Part shown: positions 37,253 to 46,981 of the stretch, piece after piece
Layout: every line of letters begins with the position of its first letter
How positions within the stretch are numbered: position 1 is the first letter of the stretch
From: Syntrophomonas sp.
GTDB taxonomy: Bacteria > Bacillota > Syntrophomonadia > Syntrophomonadales > Syntrophomonadaceae
Direction of reading: 5' to 3'
Assembly: GCA_016841875.1 (NCBI GenBank)
Contig: JAENYG010000011.1
Location: forward strand, 48,720 to 112,719
DNA: 64,000 bases
Position numbers and translations under genes: made by a program
The notes under the pieces: generated by a model
What the model was told of the DNA's origin: nothing
The model's database searches: none
Seen by the model: the letters and a program-made list of their open reading frames with translations, nothing else

Positions 37253-37919
37253 AATCCAGAATACCTCCTCATTATTGTAATAAACGATTGAAACTTTCGA
37301 CACTTTTACATAAAATTCCTGCCGGTAAATTCATTTCATATTTGAGATATTGGTTTAATAAAGAGTTTGATCAAGAGCCCTTATAAAACTGGAAATATTA
37401 AGAAGGGAGCAGCACTTAATCGCCTGTCCCACAAGCAGTGAAAGGAGATGGGTCCTACAACCAGCTAGACCAAACCTGGCACTGTTCTCCCTGGCATAGT
37501 GAGTAAAGCAAAGGTACCATATGGAATCTGCCTCGGTATTTTAATGTATTGCAACCAGAAGTTGACGATCTATTCAAGATAATCTATCTATTTATCTTGC
37601 CAATTTAATACCTTGGCACTAATTATTTTGAATTATTAACTTGCGTTTTTCTGACAAAATTTTTAAAATGGATATAAAGAAAACCTTCACATATATATTA
37701 CGATTATCAATAAATTTAATGAGGCCTTGTTTATAATGGATTAAAAGATAAAATACTACATCTGGTTTCTTCCTTGACTATTGGTTGTTTTTTAGCCATA
37801 ACACCAACCTGGCATCGGATCCGTTTAATCTGGCTTTAAAAATGCAGTTGCTGTATATTATTTATTTTGCGTGATCAGCATATTATGGCAGTCAATGTCA
37901 TAAATAACGCAGGTAAAGG
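37253..37919. other. 667-bp gap with a possible structured RNA
   Basis: No gene is credible here. The segment at about 37403-37493 is richer in G/C than its surroundings and shows a nested stem GGGAGCAG (37405-37412) with CTG.TT.CTCCC (37482-37491), plus an inner CCAG/CTGG. I could not match it to a known RNA family (purine, T-box, SAM, cobalamin, 6S, SRP, tmRNA or RNase P). Strand is unclear. The rest is A/T-rich, and probably holds promoters for both divergent genes; a plus-strand TTGACG-N17-TATCTA occurs near 37563. Confidence 0.3.
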
Positions 37920-39125
37920 ATGATAAAATTGAATGTTTCCATTCTTATAGTAGATGATAAGCCAGATATGCACCGGGCTCTGCAGAGTCTTTTGGCCACA
38001 GAAAATAACTATCATCAGGTTTTTTATGCTTCGAGTGAACAAGCTGTGCATGATATACTCAATCTAGAAAACATAGATTTATTGATCTGCCACCTTTCAT
38101 TGTTCAATGAGGGTGGTCGGCCTTTTTTACAAGACCTTAACCAAAATCATCCCAACTTGATACGCATTGCCCTGATAAAGGAAAATGACCGAGAGACTGT
38201 TCTCAAATCATTACCATATGTGCACCATTTCATTAATGAACCCATTGACACCTATAGCTTAAAGCAGTATATAGATCGCATATGTATTATTCGCGATATA
38301 CTAGGTTGTGATACCATACGCAGACTATGCACCCGCATCAATGCTCTGCCCAGTTTACCCGGTATATTTTACCAGGTTATAGATGAACTTGCCTTGCCTG
38401 ATCCATCTATTGCAAAAATATCTAAACTCATCGAACATGATAGTTCCATTTCCGCACGAATAATTCAGATTGTAAATTCGCCGGCGTTAGGCCTTAGACA
38501 ACGGGTTAGCAATATTGAACAATCCATTGCCCTCCTGGGTTTGGATATGACGAGAACAATTATAATGTATGCTGGCATCAATAATTACCTGCATTTACCA
38601 GCCCATATCCTGGCTACTGCTGAAGCCATAAACAACAACAGCTTCACCATCGGAAATCTGGCTCTGAAAATAACTCTGGCGGAAACGGGAAACTACACTC
38701 TGGCACAACAGGCAAAAATGGCCGGGATCTTAAACAACATAGGTTATATGCTGTTGTTAAATAGTCCTCAGACCCAGACCGACTTAAGAAATATCCTGAC
38801 GGCTGACAAGATGACACTGCTTGAAGCCGAACAACTGCTGACTGGAATAACTCATGCAGAACTAGGCGCCTATTTTCTTGGAATCAGGGGATTCCATGGA
38901 CAGCTCTTGGAGGCTGTAGCCTATTATTATCGTCCACAGTTAAGACCAATCACAGAATTCAGTATCCTGACTGCTTTGCATATTGCACATGCTCTGGCCC
39001 CTTCTCCTCTTAGAAGTATAATACCCTGTAAAAAATCAGAATTACATCTACCATACCTGGACAGTTTAGGATTGATGAATAGGATTCCAACCTGGGAATC
39101 GATAGCCGAAGATATCATCGTTTAG
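37920..39125 (+). CDS. HDOD-domain signalling protein with degenerate receiver
   Basis: A 401-residue protein. Residues 1-125 are a response-regulator receiver fold (ILIVDDKPDMHRALQSLL), but H58 stands where the phospho-acceptor aspartate should be (DLLICHLSLF). Residues about 140-340 are an HDOD domain (LPSLPGIFYQVIDELALPDP and DSSISARIIQIVNSPAL). HDOD proteins take part in motility, biofilm and second-messenger signalling. It is the only plus-strand gene here and faces the pilus operon, so a link to pilus control is possible but only inferred. Confidence 0.88.
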   Translation: MIKLNVSILIVDDKPDMHRALQSLLATENNYHQVFYASSEQAVHDILNLENIDLLICHLSLFNEGGRPFLQDLNQNHPNLIRIALIKENDRETVLKSLPYVHHFINEPIDTYSLKQYIDRICIIRDILGCDTIRRLCTRINALPSLPGIFYQVIDELALPDPSIAKISKLIEHDSSISARIIQIVNSPALGLRQRVSNIEQSIALLGLDMTRTIIMYAGINNYLHLPAHILATAEAINNNSFTIGNLALKITLAETGNYTLAQQAKMAGILNNIGYMLLLNSPQTQTDLRNILTADKMTLLEAEQLLTGITHAELGAYFLGIRGFHGQLLEAVAYYYRPQLRPITEFSILTALHIAHALAPSPLRSIIPCKKSELHLPYLDSLGLMNRIPTWESIAEDIIV

Positions 39126-39136
39126 CCGATCCATGA

Positions 39137-39820
39137 TCACTGATTCTCAAAGGGATTAGTGCTGCCTGCGCCATTTACCTTCATTTCATCTACAACACCC
39201 GGCATACTAATATGGTCATAAAATATTTTTATATTTATTTCCGCATTGATGTTCGAAGGATCATAAGCACTGGAGCTAGCAGGGTCAAAAGTAAGTTCGC
39301 CCATGCTGGACAAAGCCTGGATCGGGGTCTGCAGCCGGCTGTTGCTTATAACATAGATTCTATAAGTCTCTTTTTCAATTTGCTTAATAAAGGATTTAAT
39401 GCTGTGGTAATCACCTCTCACCTGTATCTCTAAATCCTCAGATTCCCACCCCCTTTGTGTATTGGTTTTCTCTGCTGTGCTAGCTTCAGGCGATTTTCGA
39501 TAGTCTACATTCAATAGTACCACTCCTGATTTTTGAGCAGTCTCCTCCAGGCAAGCTATTGTTTCAGGTATGCAGGGAGCAGCCGGAACTTGATCCAAGA
39601 GGGATTTGAATTGATCCCAGGCCTTATCTTCTGCCAATAATGTTTCATCCTGCAGCAGCTTTTGCTGCACTAATATCTTATCGCACAGGCAATGATTTTC
39701 CTCCTGGATTGTGTTAAGGGTTCCCTGCCAAGGAGATAACAGATAGTGATAGTACATGTATACCCCCACAACAATGATGAGCAGGCCTATTAAATGTTTT
39801 TCACGCTCACTTAATATCAT
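39137..39820 (-). CDS. pilO: PilO-like pilus inner-membrane protein
   Basis: A 227-residue protein with one membrane segment (about 9-27) and a coiled region followed by a ferredoxin-like domain, in line with PilO. It has the PilO-type LLNVDYRKSP and EIQVRGDYHSIKSFIKQIEK. It lies directly after PilN with a one-base overlap. With PilM and PilN it forms the alignment complex of type IV pili. Sequence is divergent, identity rests partly on context. Confidence 0.82.
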   Translation of the reverse strand: MILSEREKHLIGLLIIVVGVYMYYHYLLSPWQGTLNTIQEENHCLCDKILVQQKLLQDETLLAEDKAWDQFKSLLDQVPAAPCIPETIACLEETAQKSGVVLLNVDYRKSPEASTAEKTNTQRGWESEDLEIQVRGDYHSIKSFIKQIEKETYRIYVISNSRLQTPIQALSSMGELTFDPASSSAYDPSNINAEINIKIFYDHISMPGVVDEMKVNGAGSTNPFENQ

Positions 39821-40368
39821 TATTCACCTACTTCCCGTGCAACTTCCACTTCAAATAACACTTCTCCGGAATTATCATTCACATGAGAAGCAATGATAAC
39901 TACATCGGCAAACATATTACTGTTTCTTAGACCAGATAATAATAATGCTTCCGGGGTATGGGCAGGAGCAAATCCTTTCAGGGTTACTTTTTCTAAGCTT
40001 ATTTCAATTTCGATCAACCTTATACCGGGAGGCATCGTTTTTTCAATTTCATCCAAAATCTCCAGGGTTGAAATCTGCCTCTTTTGTACTTGTAAGACAC
40101 TATTCCTTTTGTCTTCCAGTATGTCGTTAGCGGTTTTATTGTCCTCCACCTTCTGGATCAATGTTTCTGCCTTAGAATACTCGTTCTTTAAACGGCCATT
40201 CTCGGCCTGCAAAGCTGTTACCCGGGCCCTGGTCAAGGTATAGCTGTAAAGCATTCCACTCAGCATTAATAAGGCAATAAACAAGCAGATCATCATATTT
40301 TTTCTTCTGCCAAGCACCTTATAATCTTTTTCGATAAGGTTTATTCTTATTTCCTTGTCGGGCTCCAA
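39820..40368 (-). CDS. pilN: PilN-like pilus assembly protein
   Basis: A 182-residue protein. It starts with the short PilN motif INLIEKDY near 9, which binds PilM, then a membrane segment (about 26-46), a coiled coil and a small C-terminal domain with VTLKGFAPAHTPEALLLS. Order PilM-PilN-PilO is preserved. Its 5' end overlaps pilM by 22 bp. Confidence 0.87.
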   Translation of the reverse strand: MEPDKEIRINLIEKDYKVLGRRKNMMICLFIALLMLSGMLYSYTLTRARVTALQAENGRLKNEYSKAETLIQKVEDNKTANDILEDKRNSVLQVQKRQISTLEILDEIEKTMPPGIRLIEIEISLEKVTLKGFAPAHTPEALLLSGLRNSNMFADVVIIASHVNDNSGEVLFEVEVAREVGE

Positions 40369-41351
40369 GAATCACCACCCCTTATGGCCAGGCCAACTGC
40401 CACCGCAAAATCAAATTTTAGTTCATCCAAATCCTTTTGTTTGACCTGATCGCTAAGGCTTACCCGAGAGAGAACGTCCCCGACTTCCACTTCACACCTG
40501 TTGATCGAGGCGATAGCTTTAGCCAAACCTGGTATTCGCGTTCCACCGCCGGTAATAAATATTTTGCTTAGTTCATTCTTATGCTGTAATCGAAAATACT
40601 CACTTGAACGAGCAACTTCATTCACTATATCCTTTATCACATGGTCATTTCTGGTAGATGCAGACGACATAGGGCTGGGTTCACTATATGGAAAGACCGT
40701 CCCAGGTTGATAACCCGAGTAGGTGAACGAAAAATTCCTATTATAAACAAGTACTCCTTCTTTATATACTGAAAAATACGAACGGGAGGCACCTATATTC
40801 AGAAATGCTTGAGCCCTGGTACTTCTTTCATTCAGGAATAGTCGGTTTAGGGCCAGTGCTTCAATCTCTATGGTCTGCAATTTTAATTTACCCAGTTTGC
40901 ATACGGTCTTTATTTTCTCCACCTGACTGCGCCTTACCGCCGCAAAGAAAAGCTCCACCCTGGCTCCTTCATGATCCTGGTATTCACGAATAGGAAATAT
41001 ATCCATGGCCGCTTGTTCAGCTGGAATAGGCAGGAAAGCAGCAGCTTCATACCTGACTGCTTTACGAAGTTCATCCAAAGCCAACCTGGGCATGGAAATT
41101 ATACGAGTATATACCTGAGGCCCGGATACCGCTGTTGTTACTGCCATATTTCTTAAACCCAGCTCTGTTACCATATCTGCGATGGCATCTCCCAGGGTGT
41201 CAGGATCCTTTATGATCCCTCCTTCGATTACACCTTTGGGGGTTTCGCGGCTGCCGAAACTCATAAGTTTTACACCGGCTCCCTTTTTCTTAACTCTGGC
41301 TATTTTTATTTTCACGCTGCCTATGTCCAGGCCTAAACCGGATACGTTCAA
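40347..41351 (-). CDS. pilM: PilM actin-like pilus assembly protein
   Basis: About 334 residues of the FtsA/PilM actin-like fold. It has LGLDIGSVKIKIARVKKKGA near the start, VRYEAAAFLPIPAEQAAMDI in the middle and IFITGGGTRIPGLAKAIA near the end. It binds PilN in the cytoplasm. The start was taken as a TTG at 41351 with GGAGGAGG 8 nt ahead; a TTG six codons earlier (41369) overlaps the ribosome site and is less likely. Confidence 0.92.
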   Translation of the reverse strand: MNVSGLGLDIGSVKIKIARVKKKGAGVKLMSFGSRETPKGVIEGGIIKDPDTLGDAIADMVTELGLRNMAVTTAVSGPQVYTRIISMPRLALDELRKAVRYEAAAFLPIPAEQAAMDIFPIREYQDHEGARVELFFAAVRRSQVEKIKTVCKLGKLKLQTIEIEALALNRLFLNERSTRAQAFLNIGASRSYFSVYKEGVLVYNRNFSFTYSGYQPGTVFPYSEPSPMSSASTRNDHVIKDIVNEVARSSEYFRLQHKNELSKIFITGGGTRIPGLAKAIASINRCEVEVGDVLSRVSLSDQVKQKDLDELKFDFAVAVGLAIRGGDSWSPTRK

Positions 41352-41372
41352 GGAATCGACCTCCTCCAAACA

Positions 41373-43109
41373 TCAGTCAAGATATGTGTAAGCAATGATA
41401 GGGGCCATGCCGAGATAAGCCCATGATTCTGGAAACTGCTGGATTATAGTGTCGTTTTTCTCAATCCGGAAATATTGTTCATCCTCCTGTATCCCTTCAA
41501 GGTTTTCCATTTGGATAAACAAGTGATTTCCGGCATATATAAGACCGGTATAATTGCACCCGCTAACTTTAGAATGAATATGAATATTTTCTCCTGCCCG
41601 CAAAAAAGCCCGGATATTTCTGGGGGAGTGGGGGAATTCCAAAATAACCGGGGCCAGGGTTAGATTAATATTCCCCTCAGAGATAACATAAAATCGCGTA
41701 TCACTGCTCAAATGTTCAAACATTATATTATCCATATTTAATTCCAGGTCTGCAGTTGATACAATGATCACACTTCGGTGTTCATTTTTTAGTAAACCGA
41801 AAAAGGGTCCGATACTGCCATCCAGCCAGTCTAACAAACGGTAGCCGGTAGGGCTTAACACTGCATTAAAGTCGAGTACAACCGTTTCTGCGGCTGGACA
41901 ATCAATAAATATATAAGTTTGATTCAGGCTGCCTATGTCGATTTCGTATTTACCGCCATTAAATTCCAGCTTATCGGAATCTTCCGGTATATACTCCCAT
42001 TCCGGGCACAGCAAGGCCAGCTCCCGATAGCTTCGCAGAAGTTCGGAGGATAAAGTTGGTGCCGGTAAGTCTTCAATAACTTGAGTCGTCTTAACAAAAT
42101 CCTGTGATCTAAACACCTTTTCCGGATAAACTATACTGCCCCCATATGATATAAGTGCATTGATTACTTCTGATTGGCAGTTTTCTTCTGACATATAGCA
42201 GCCCCAGTTAGGATTGGTTAAAGTATTTTCAAATAATCCATTTTGTTCATCAGCAGTAAGAGTATTATTCCAGCCTTGTGCAAGTCCTATTTGGCCTGGG
42301 TGACCTTCTTTATCAACTATTTCCAGGTATCCATATGGATGGTAAAAAGGCGCTATGTGAATCATACTATTCTCCAAATCATGAAAATCCTGTTCAGCCA
42401 GACTAGCATATACGTAATCTACTCGCCAGGTATAATCAGGATCAGGTATGCCCGGCCATTGCTGAGTGCTTAGCTCAAAATATGGATGATTGATTTGATA
42501 TTCTTCATTAAAGTTGTTATATGATGGGCCATTCAAGGGATAAAACCAGGGTTGGTCTGGATCTCCCGCTAATCCTGGTTCGGTATTATTCACATCCCAA
42601 TCTTGATTACCCAATTCGTCAATTTCTTTCCCTGACACAGCGGGGTAATACCTACCGGCCAGTTCAAGAGTACTCGCCCTGACCACACAGCTGGGCAAAC
42701 AGTCAACCAGCAGGTCGGCTCTAGCAGCTTTGCTGGCCATTACACTTCCATCAGCGTCTTCCATATATGCCCGGGAAGTGACGCTTATAACACCGTCTTC
42801 ATCTATGGAACTAAGATCGCAGGTTATTTCTACCCGGCACCCATTTTCCAGATAGATATCATCAATTGCAGGAATGGCTTGCCCGGCTGCCAGATAATTC
42901 ATTATTATATTTCGGCTCACTTGTACACCAGCATCAGCAGCCTGTCTGAGCATCTCTACCCGATTTTGTGATACCACAACTTTTCTTTCCACTGCTGCAG
43001 CAGTCAAAATAGCTGTACCCATCAGGCATATTACCATAAGTACAAATAATGCCACAATTACAGCACTCCCCCGCTGCTGGACTATTAGAGCTTTGATCTT
43101 TTCAGCCAT
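41373..43109 (-). CDS. PilX-type large pilus-associated protein
   Basis: A 578-residue protein. The N-terminal segment (QQRGSAVIVALFVLMVICLM) resembles PilX/prepilin hydrophobic helices preceded by a GSA motif. The long C-terminal part is predicted extracellular, rich in aromatic residues and acidic turns, and not recognised. It probably is a minor pilin-like adhesin or tip protein. It lies between the pseudopilin genes and pilM. Confidence 0.7.
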   Translation of the reverse strand: MAEKIKALIVQQRGSAVIVALFVLMVICLMGTAILTAAAVERKVVVSQNRVEMLRQAADAGVQVSRNIIMNYLAAGQAIPAIDDIYLENGCRVEITCDLSSIDEDGVISVTSRAYMEDADGSVMASKAARADLLVDCLPSCVVRASTLELAGRYYPAVSGKEIDELGNQDWDVNNTEPGLAGDPDQPWFYPLNGPSYNNFNEEYQINHPYFELSTQQWPGIPDPDYTWRVDYVYASLAEQDFHDLENSMIHIAPFYHPYGYLEIVDKEGHPGQIGLAQGWNNTLTADEQNGLFENTLTNPNWGCYMSEENCQSEVINALISYGGSIVYPEKVFRSQDFVKTTQVIEDLPAPTLSSELLRSYRELALLCPEWEYIPEDSDKLEFNGGKYEIDIGSLNQTYIFIDCPAAETVVLDFNAVLSPTGYRLLDWLDGSIGPFFGLLKNEHRSVIIVSTADLELNMDNIMFEHLSSDTRFYVISEGNINLTLAPVILEFPHSPRNIRAFLRAGENIHIHSKVSGCNYTGLIYAGNHLFIQMENLEGIQEDEQYFRIEKNDTIIQQFPESWAYLGMAPIIAYTYLD

Positions 43110-43125
43110 CCTTTGACCACTCCTC

Positions 43126-43686
43126 CTATATCCCGTCTATGCTGTAGTCCATCTTACTACCAGCTCGGCCCGATATACGGAAGGTGTTTCTATCGTATCC
43201 GGATATCAATTCATATTCGATAACTCCGGTCATAGACTTTGAAAAACTTAGCGAAATCATATGGTCGGCCACTGGAATTTTATCCATAAATTGGTCATTT
43301 CCGCTGTTCTGTTTATCATGCAGCATAAATCTCTCCCGGTATAATTTGCCATTTTCAATGTAATAGCAGACGGCAATATACTCCACATCCTCTTCCTGTA
43401 TAACTGGAATTATCAGCCCCAAACGACTGCCGGCCTCACCCGGATATACCTGGACGCCATCTAAACCTATTACCTCTGCGCTTTCACTGCTATGGATATC
43501 TTTTAGTATCACTTGTCGAGCTTCTCGTACCGTGTACTGCATTTCGCTCATGTTTGTTACCTGGTTTAAAGCATTGCTGGATACCCAGTATGCAGCCATC
43601 AGGCCGCTCATAAGCAAAGCTATCAAAGCCAGAGCAAGAATGATTTCTACCATAGTAAACCCTTTTTCACTATTAAAAGGTTTCAT
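43126..43686 (-). CDS. PilW-like prepilin-type protein
   Basis: About 186 residues with the class III signal EKGFTMVEIILALALIALLM near the N-terminus, to be cut by the prepilin peptidase before the phenylalanine. The rest looks like a minor pilin. The start at 43686 avoids overlap with the preceding pseudopilin gene; a longer in-frame form would overlap it by 68 bp and lacks family support. Confidence 0.85.
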   Translation of the reverse strand: MKPFNSEKGFTMVEIILALALIALLMSGLMAAYWVSSNALNQVTNMSEMQYTVREARQVILKDIHSSESAEVIGLDGVQVYPGEAGSRLGLIIPVIQEEDVEYIAVCYYIENGKLYRERFMLHDKQNSGNDQFMDKIPVADHMISLSFSKSMTGVIEYELISGYDRNTFRISGRAGSKMDYSIDGI

Positions 43687-43690
43687 ACAG

Positions 43691-44230
43691 CTACCTGGCC
43701 CCAAGAATCGTGGAAAGTTTGTAATTGCCTGTACCATCGGCCCACTGCATTTCAACATTCACCTCAATAAGATTGCCATAAAAAAATATTGGTTCAGCGT
43801 TATCACCGGTCCCGATCTCACAAATACCATCAGGTGAAATTCCGTCATAATAAACCCTGTCATCGAAGCAGCTGGCAGTAATGGTGGTGTGTATATCCTC
43901 CGGGGCCTCTAATGATATATCTTCATCATATAAAGTAAAAGTAAATGCAGCATCCGTGGTGTTTTCATCAACAACTATCCAGGGGTTAACATTCTGCAGC
44001 TGTTCATGAAGCTGCACCGAATTGCTCCACAAAACATCTATGATAGATGCAGCATAAGCAGACACCATGGTTTGGTCTCGAGCGCCGCTGATCCAGAGTG
44101 CAGAAGTAGTAGATGTGCTGAGTACTCCCATAACTATCAGGGCCACAATATAAAGTGCAGCCGCCACCTCGAGCAGACTCAAGCCTCTTTCATCTGCAAG
44201 ATTCTTGCGTAACTCCTTTAAATAACGCAT
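43691..44230 (-). CDS. Prepilin-type minor pilin
   Basis: About 179 residues with a prepilin signal ERGLSLLEVAAALYIVALIV, cut after the glycine. The C-terminal domain has DAAFTFTLYDEDISLEAPED and is not recognised in detail. The start at 44230 has AAGGAGTAAGG ahead; the longer frame begins 11 codons upstream. Second pseudopilin gene of the operon. Confidence 0.85.
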   Translation of the reverse strand: MRYLKELRKNLADERGLSLLEVAAALYIVALIVMGVLSTSTTSALWISGARDQTMVSAYAASIIDVLWSNSVQLHEQLQNVNPWIVVDENTTDAAFTFTLYDEDISLEAPEDIHTTITASCFDDRVYYDGISPDGICEIGTGDNAEPIFFYGNLIEVNVEMQWADGTGNYKLSTILGAR

Positions 44231-44297
44231 AACCTTACTCCTTATCCTGTTCGTAATATCCACCCGACCAACAAATTTGGCACCGTTATTTAACGGT

Positions 44298-45050
44298 TTA
44301 CTGAAGCCCCAGTATTCTAAAATAGCAATTTATGATCTGGCTTCCGTAAACATAGGCCAAATAACTACCCAGAGCTAGAAATGGCCCAAATTTCATGGTG
44401 CTCTTTCTTCCCGCACTACGGGTCATTAACAGAAATCCCCCCCATACCCCGCCTGCCAGAGAAGAGATGATAAAAGCCAGAACCGCATTGGGCAGCCCAC
44501 AAAAGACTCCAATGGCCAGACCCAACTTTATATCACCTCCTCCCATCCCCCCACCGCTTAATACCCCAGCACTGAATAATATACCCCCGAATAATAAAGA
44601 CCCGGCAGCTGCCGACAAAGGTGTAACAGTGAACGGCGAAAGTAATAAACCCACTATTATTCCAATTCCAGTAAGCTTATCAGGTATTATTCCATGATCA
44701 ATATCTATAAAGGCACTGGCAATGAGTAAGCCGGTTAAAAATAAGCCAGCGGCCATACAGATAGTACTGCCTGAATTCAGGTACACTAACAAAAAGGCCG
44801 TACCGGTTAGAAGTTCCACCAGAGGGTAACGGAGGCTGATCCTGGCCCTGCAATGGCGGCATTCCCCATTCAGTACTATATAGCTTATAACCGGCACTAA
44901 ATCACGGGCCTTAATGGCCTGACTACAGGCCGGGCAAAAACTGCCCGGCCAGATCAGGGATTTTCCTAAAGGTAACCGGTATATGATGACATTTATAAAG
45001 GAACCGATCATTAACGAGAAAATAAATACTATCAGGCTGTTCATCATCAT
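44298..45050 (-). CDS. pilD: Prepilin peptidase PilD
   Basis: A 250-residue A24-family membrane protease and N-methyltransferase. The N-terminal zinc-binding loop has four cysteines (CPACSQAI and CRHCRARI) and the catalytic aspartates appear in FIDIDHGIIPDKL and GGGDIKLGLAIG. About seven membrane segments. It cuts and methylates the pilins encoded around it. Family length normal. Confidence 0.96.
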   Translation of the reverse strand: MMMNSLIVFIFSLMIGSFINVIIYRLPLGKSLIWPGSFCPACSQAIKARDLVPVISYIVLNGECRHCRARISLRYPLVELLTGTAFLLVYLNSGSTICMAAGLFLTGLLIASAFIDIDHGIIPDKLTGIGIIVGLLLSPFTVTPLSAAAGSLLFGGILFSAGVLSGGGMGGGDIKLGLAIGVFCGLPNAVLAFIISSLAGGVWGGFLLMTRSAGRKSTMKFGPFLALGSYLAYVYGSQIINCYFRILGLQ

Positions 45051-45082
45051 CTTGCTGTCCCTTTACCTTAAATAAAGTGTTT

Positions 45083-45430
45083 TTAAGGACTTTCTGCTTC
45101 TCCGCCACCAACCACGCCATCAGTAACGGTATACGCCGTATATCCGGCTGGTGGACCTGGCATTTCCTTCAGATACTCCTTGTCGATCAGATCATCAAAA
45201 TCATCCATATCAGCTTTCGCAGCATTTTCACTGCTGATATAAAGATCTACCGCTTCCTGCAGCATTATTAAATTAGTGTCATTCGCATCACCTCGGGCAT
45301 TGGCAAGCACACTAGCGAATTTAGGAACCGCCAGTGCTGCCAGCAGCACCAGTATGGCCATTACTACCACCAGTTCAACTAAGGTAAAACCCTTCTGGTC
45401 TTTTCCTGCTTTTCTAATCTTATCCATCAT
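45083..45430 (-). CDS. pilA: Major pilin-like type IV pilin PilA
   Basis: A 115-residue protein with the class III signal QKGFTLVELVVVMAILVLLA (cut after G, F+1, E+5) and a short, acidic C-terminal part ending in a glycine-rich tail. Being small and single, with GAGGAGGG ahead, it is a good candidate for the major pilin. It lies between pilC and pilD. Confidence 0.9.
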   Translation of the reverse strand: MMDKIRKAGKDQKGFTLVELVVVMAILVLLAALAVPKFASVLANARGDANDTNLIMLQEAVDLYISSENAAKADMDDFDDLIDKEYLKEMPGPPAGYTAYTVTDGVVGGGEAESP

Positions 45431-45527
45431 CTAATACCCTCCTCAGATCAATATGAATAAAATCAAATTATATCTATAATAATCCTGTGTTCCGTCCTCC
45501 TCTCTTGTGTTTTAGCACATGGTCAAT

Positions 45528-46739
45528 TTAGATGGAGGTTGTGCCAACCAGTTCAAATACAGGTAAAAGAGTTGCCATAACCACCCACCCAATAAGTATC
45601 GCTATGCCTAGTATAAGCAGCGGTTCAATCGCTGCCATAGCTTGCTCAACGGTATGCATAACCTCCTGGTCATGATAATCCGACATTTTTGACAGCATTT
45701 CATCCAAAGCCCCGGTTTCCTCACCCACAGATATCATCTGGGTTAACATCGGTGCGAAAACCCCGGAAGCCTGCAGTGGCATAGCAATAGATTGACCTTC
45801 GCTGATATTCTCTCTTGCTTGTACCAATGCTTTCAATACATATGCATTTCCTATTACTCCTTCTACAATTTCCATAGCTTGCAGGATCGGCATTCCAGCA
45901 CTTAAGAGGGTACCTATGGTTCGCGCAAAACGAGATTCTAATATCCGTGAATTAAGCCTCCCAATTACCGGCAGTTTTAAATAAAGGCGATCCAAATAAA
46001 ACCTTCCCTCAGGTAATTGACCTATTTTTTTAGTTATATAAATTAAGCCTATGGCAGCCAGACTCAGGTACAGCAGGTTATTTCTTAAAAAACTAGAAAA
46101 TGCAATCAATATTTGAGTGGGAAGAGGCAAATCTGCTCCCACCGACTCAAATAAACCTACAAATGTCGGCATGACAAAAATTAATATAAATATAACCGTC
46201 AGGGTGGTGAATATTAGGATCAGTGCCGGGTAGATCGACGCAGTTATTACTTTGTTCTTTATCTCTCTTTCCCTTTCCAGGTGTTCAGCCAGCCGGCTCA
46301 ATACCTGTTCCATGACGCCACCCAGTTCACCGGCCTTAACCATATTAATGTAAACAGGACTAAAAGTTTTCGGATATTGAGCCAGAGCCTCATGCAGAGC
46401 AGAACCCCTTTCGATACTATTTCTGATACTAATAAGGATCTTTTGGAGATTTTTATTATGGGTTTGTTGATGCAAAATGTTAAGGGCACGTATTATTGGC
46501 AGTCCAGCAGCGAGCATAGTTGCCAGCATCCTGGTCATGAGCAGCAAATCTTTCGAACCAACCGCTTTGAACATATCCATGTGGATGGCCGGGTTCCCTT
46601 TAATCTCTTTAACTTCCAGAATGCAGTAATGCTCTCTCAGTAGACTGGTTATCACTGCATTCTCATTCTGTGCCTCCACCTTTCCGGTAATCATGCTTCC
46701 CTCTTTATCTCTTACCCGATATGCAAACTCCAGTGGCAA
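45528..46739 (-). CDS. pilC: PilC inner-membrane platform protein
   Basis: A 403-residue GspF/PilC-family protein with three membrane segments and two repeated GspF domains (RMLATMLAAGLPIIRALNIL and ARTIGTLLSAGMPILQAMEI). It holds the motor ATPase at the pilus base. The start codon here is TTG and the strong GGAGGG sits very close to it, so the exact start may differ by a few codons. Confidence 0.94.
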   Translation of the reverse strand: MPLEFAYRVRDKEGSMITGKVEAQNENAVITSLLREHYCILEVKEIKGNPAIHMDMFKAVGSKDLLLMTRMLATMLAAGLPIIRALNILHQQTHNKNLQKILISIRNSIERGSALHEALAQYPKTFSPVYINMVKAGELGGVMEQVLSRLAEHLEREREIKNKVITASIYPALILIFTTLTVIFILIFVMPTFVGLFESVGADLPLPTQILIAFSSFLRNNLLYLSLAAIGLIYITKKIGQLPEGRFYLDRLYLKLPVIGRLNSRILESRFARTIGTLLSAGMPILQAMEIVEGVIGNAYVLKALVQARENISEGQSIAMPLQASGVFAPMLTQMISVGEETGALDEMLSKMSDYHDQEVMHTVEQAMAAIEPLLILGIAILIGWVVMATLLPVFELVGTTSI

Positions 46740-46937
46740 ACCCTCCTTTTTAATAAAACTTATCTAATATTAAGGTTGAAAAGACAGCCTGCCTGATTAT
46801 CCGGCAGTTCTGTCACAGCAATTATGTAATTATCGCACCAAGAAAATTGCACATAGAAAAAGAAAAGAATCTAAAAAGAAGATGAATTACGAAGTAAGGT
46901 GAGCATTAGCTAAGAGAAACTGTATATTATAGCAGAA

Positions 46938-46970
46938 TTGATCTAAGCTCTGTAAAAGAGCTTAGATCAA
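46938..46970 (-). terminator. Hairpin between pilT and pilC
   Basis: A perfect 13-bp stem TTGATCTAAGCTC/GAGCTTAGATCAA with a 7-nt loop just after the pilT stop. No T-run follows on the minus strand, so it may be an attenuator or mRNA-processing site that separates motor ATPase from downstream pilus gene expression. Confidence 0.6.
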
Positions 46971-46981
46971 TATATTTTGAT

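Noticed and set aside
37253..37919. Purine or cyclic-di-GMP riboswitch ahead of the BMP transporter
   Set aside because: None of the conserved core sequences were found on either strand.
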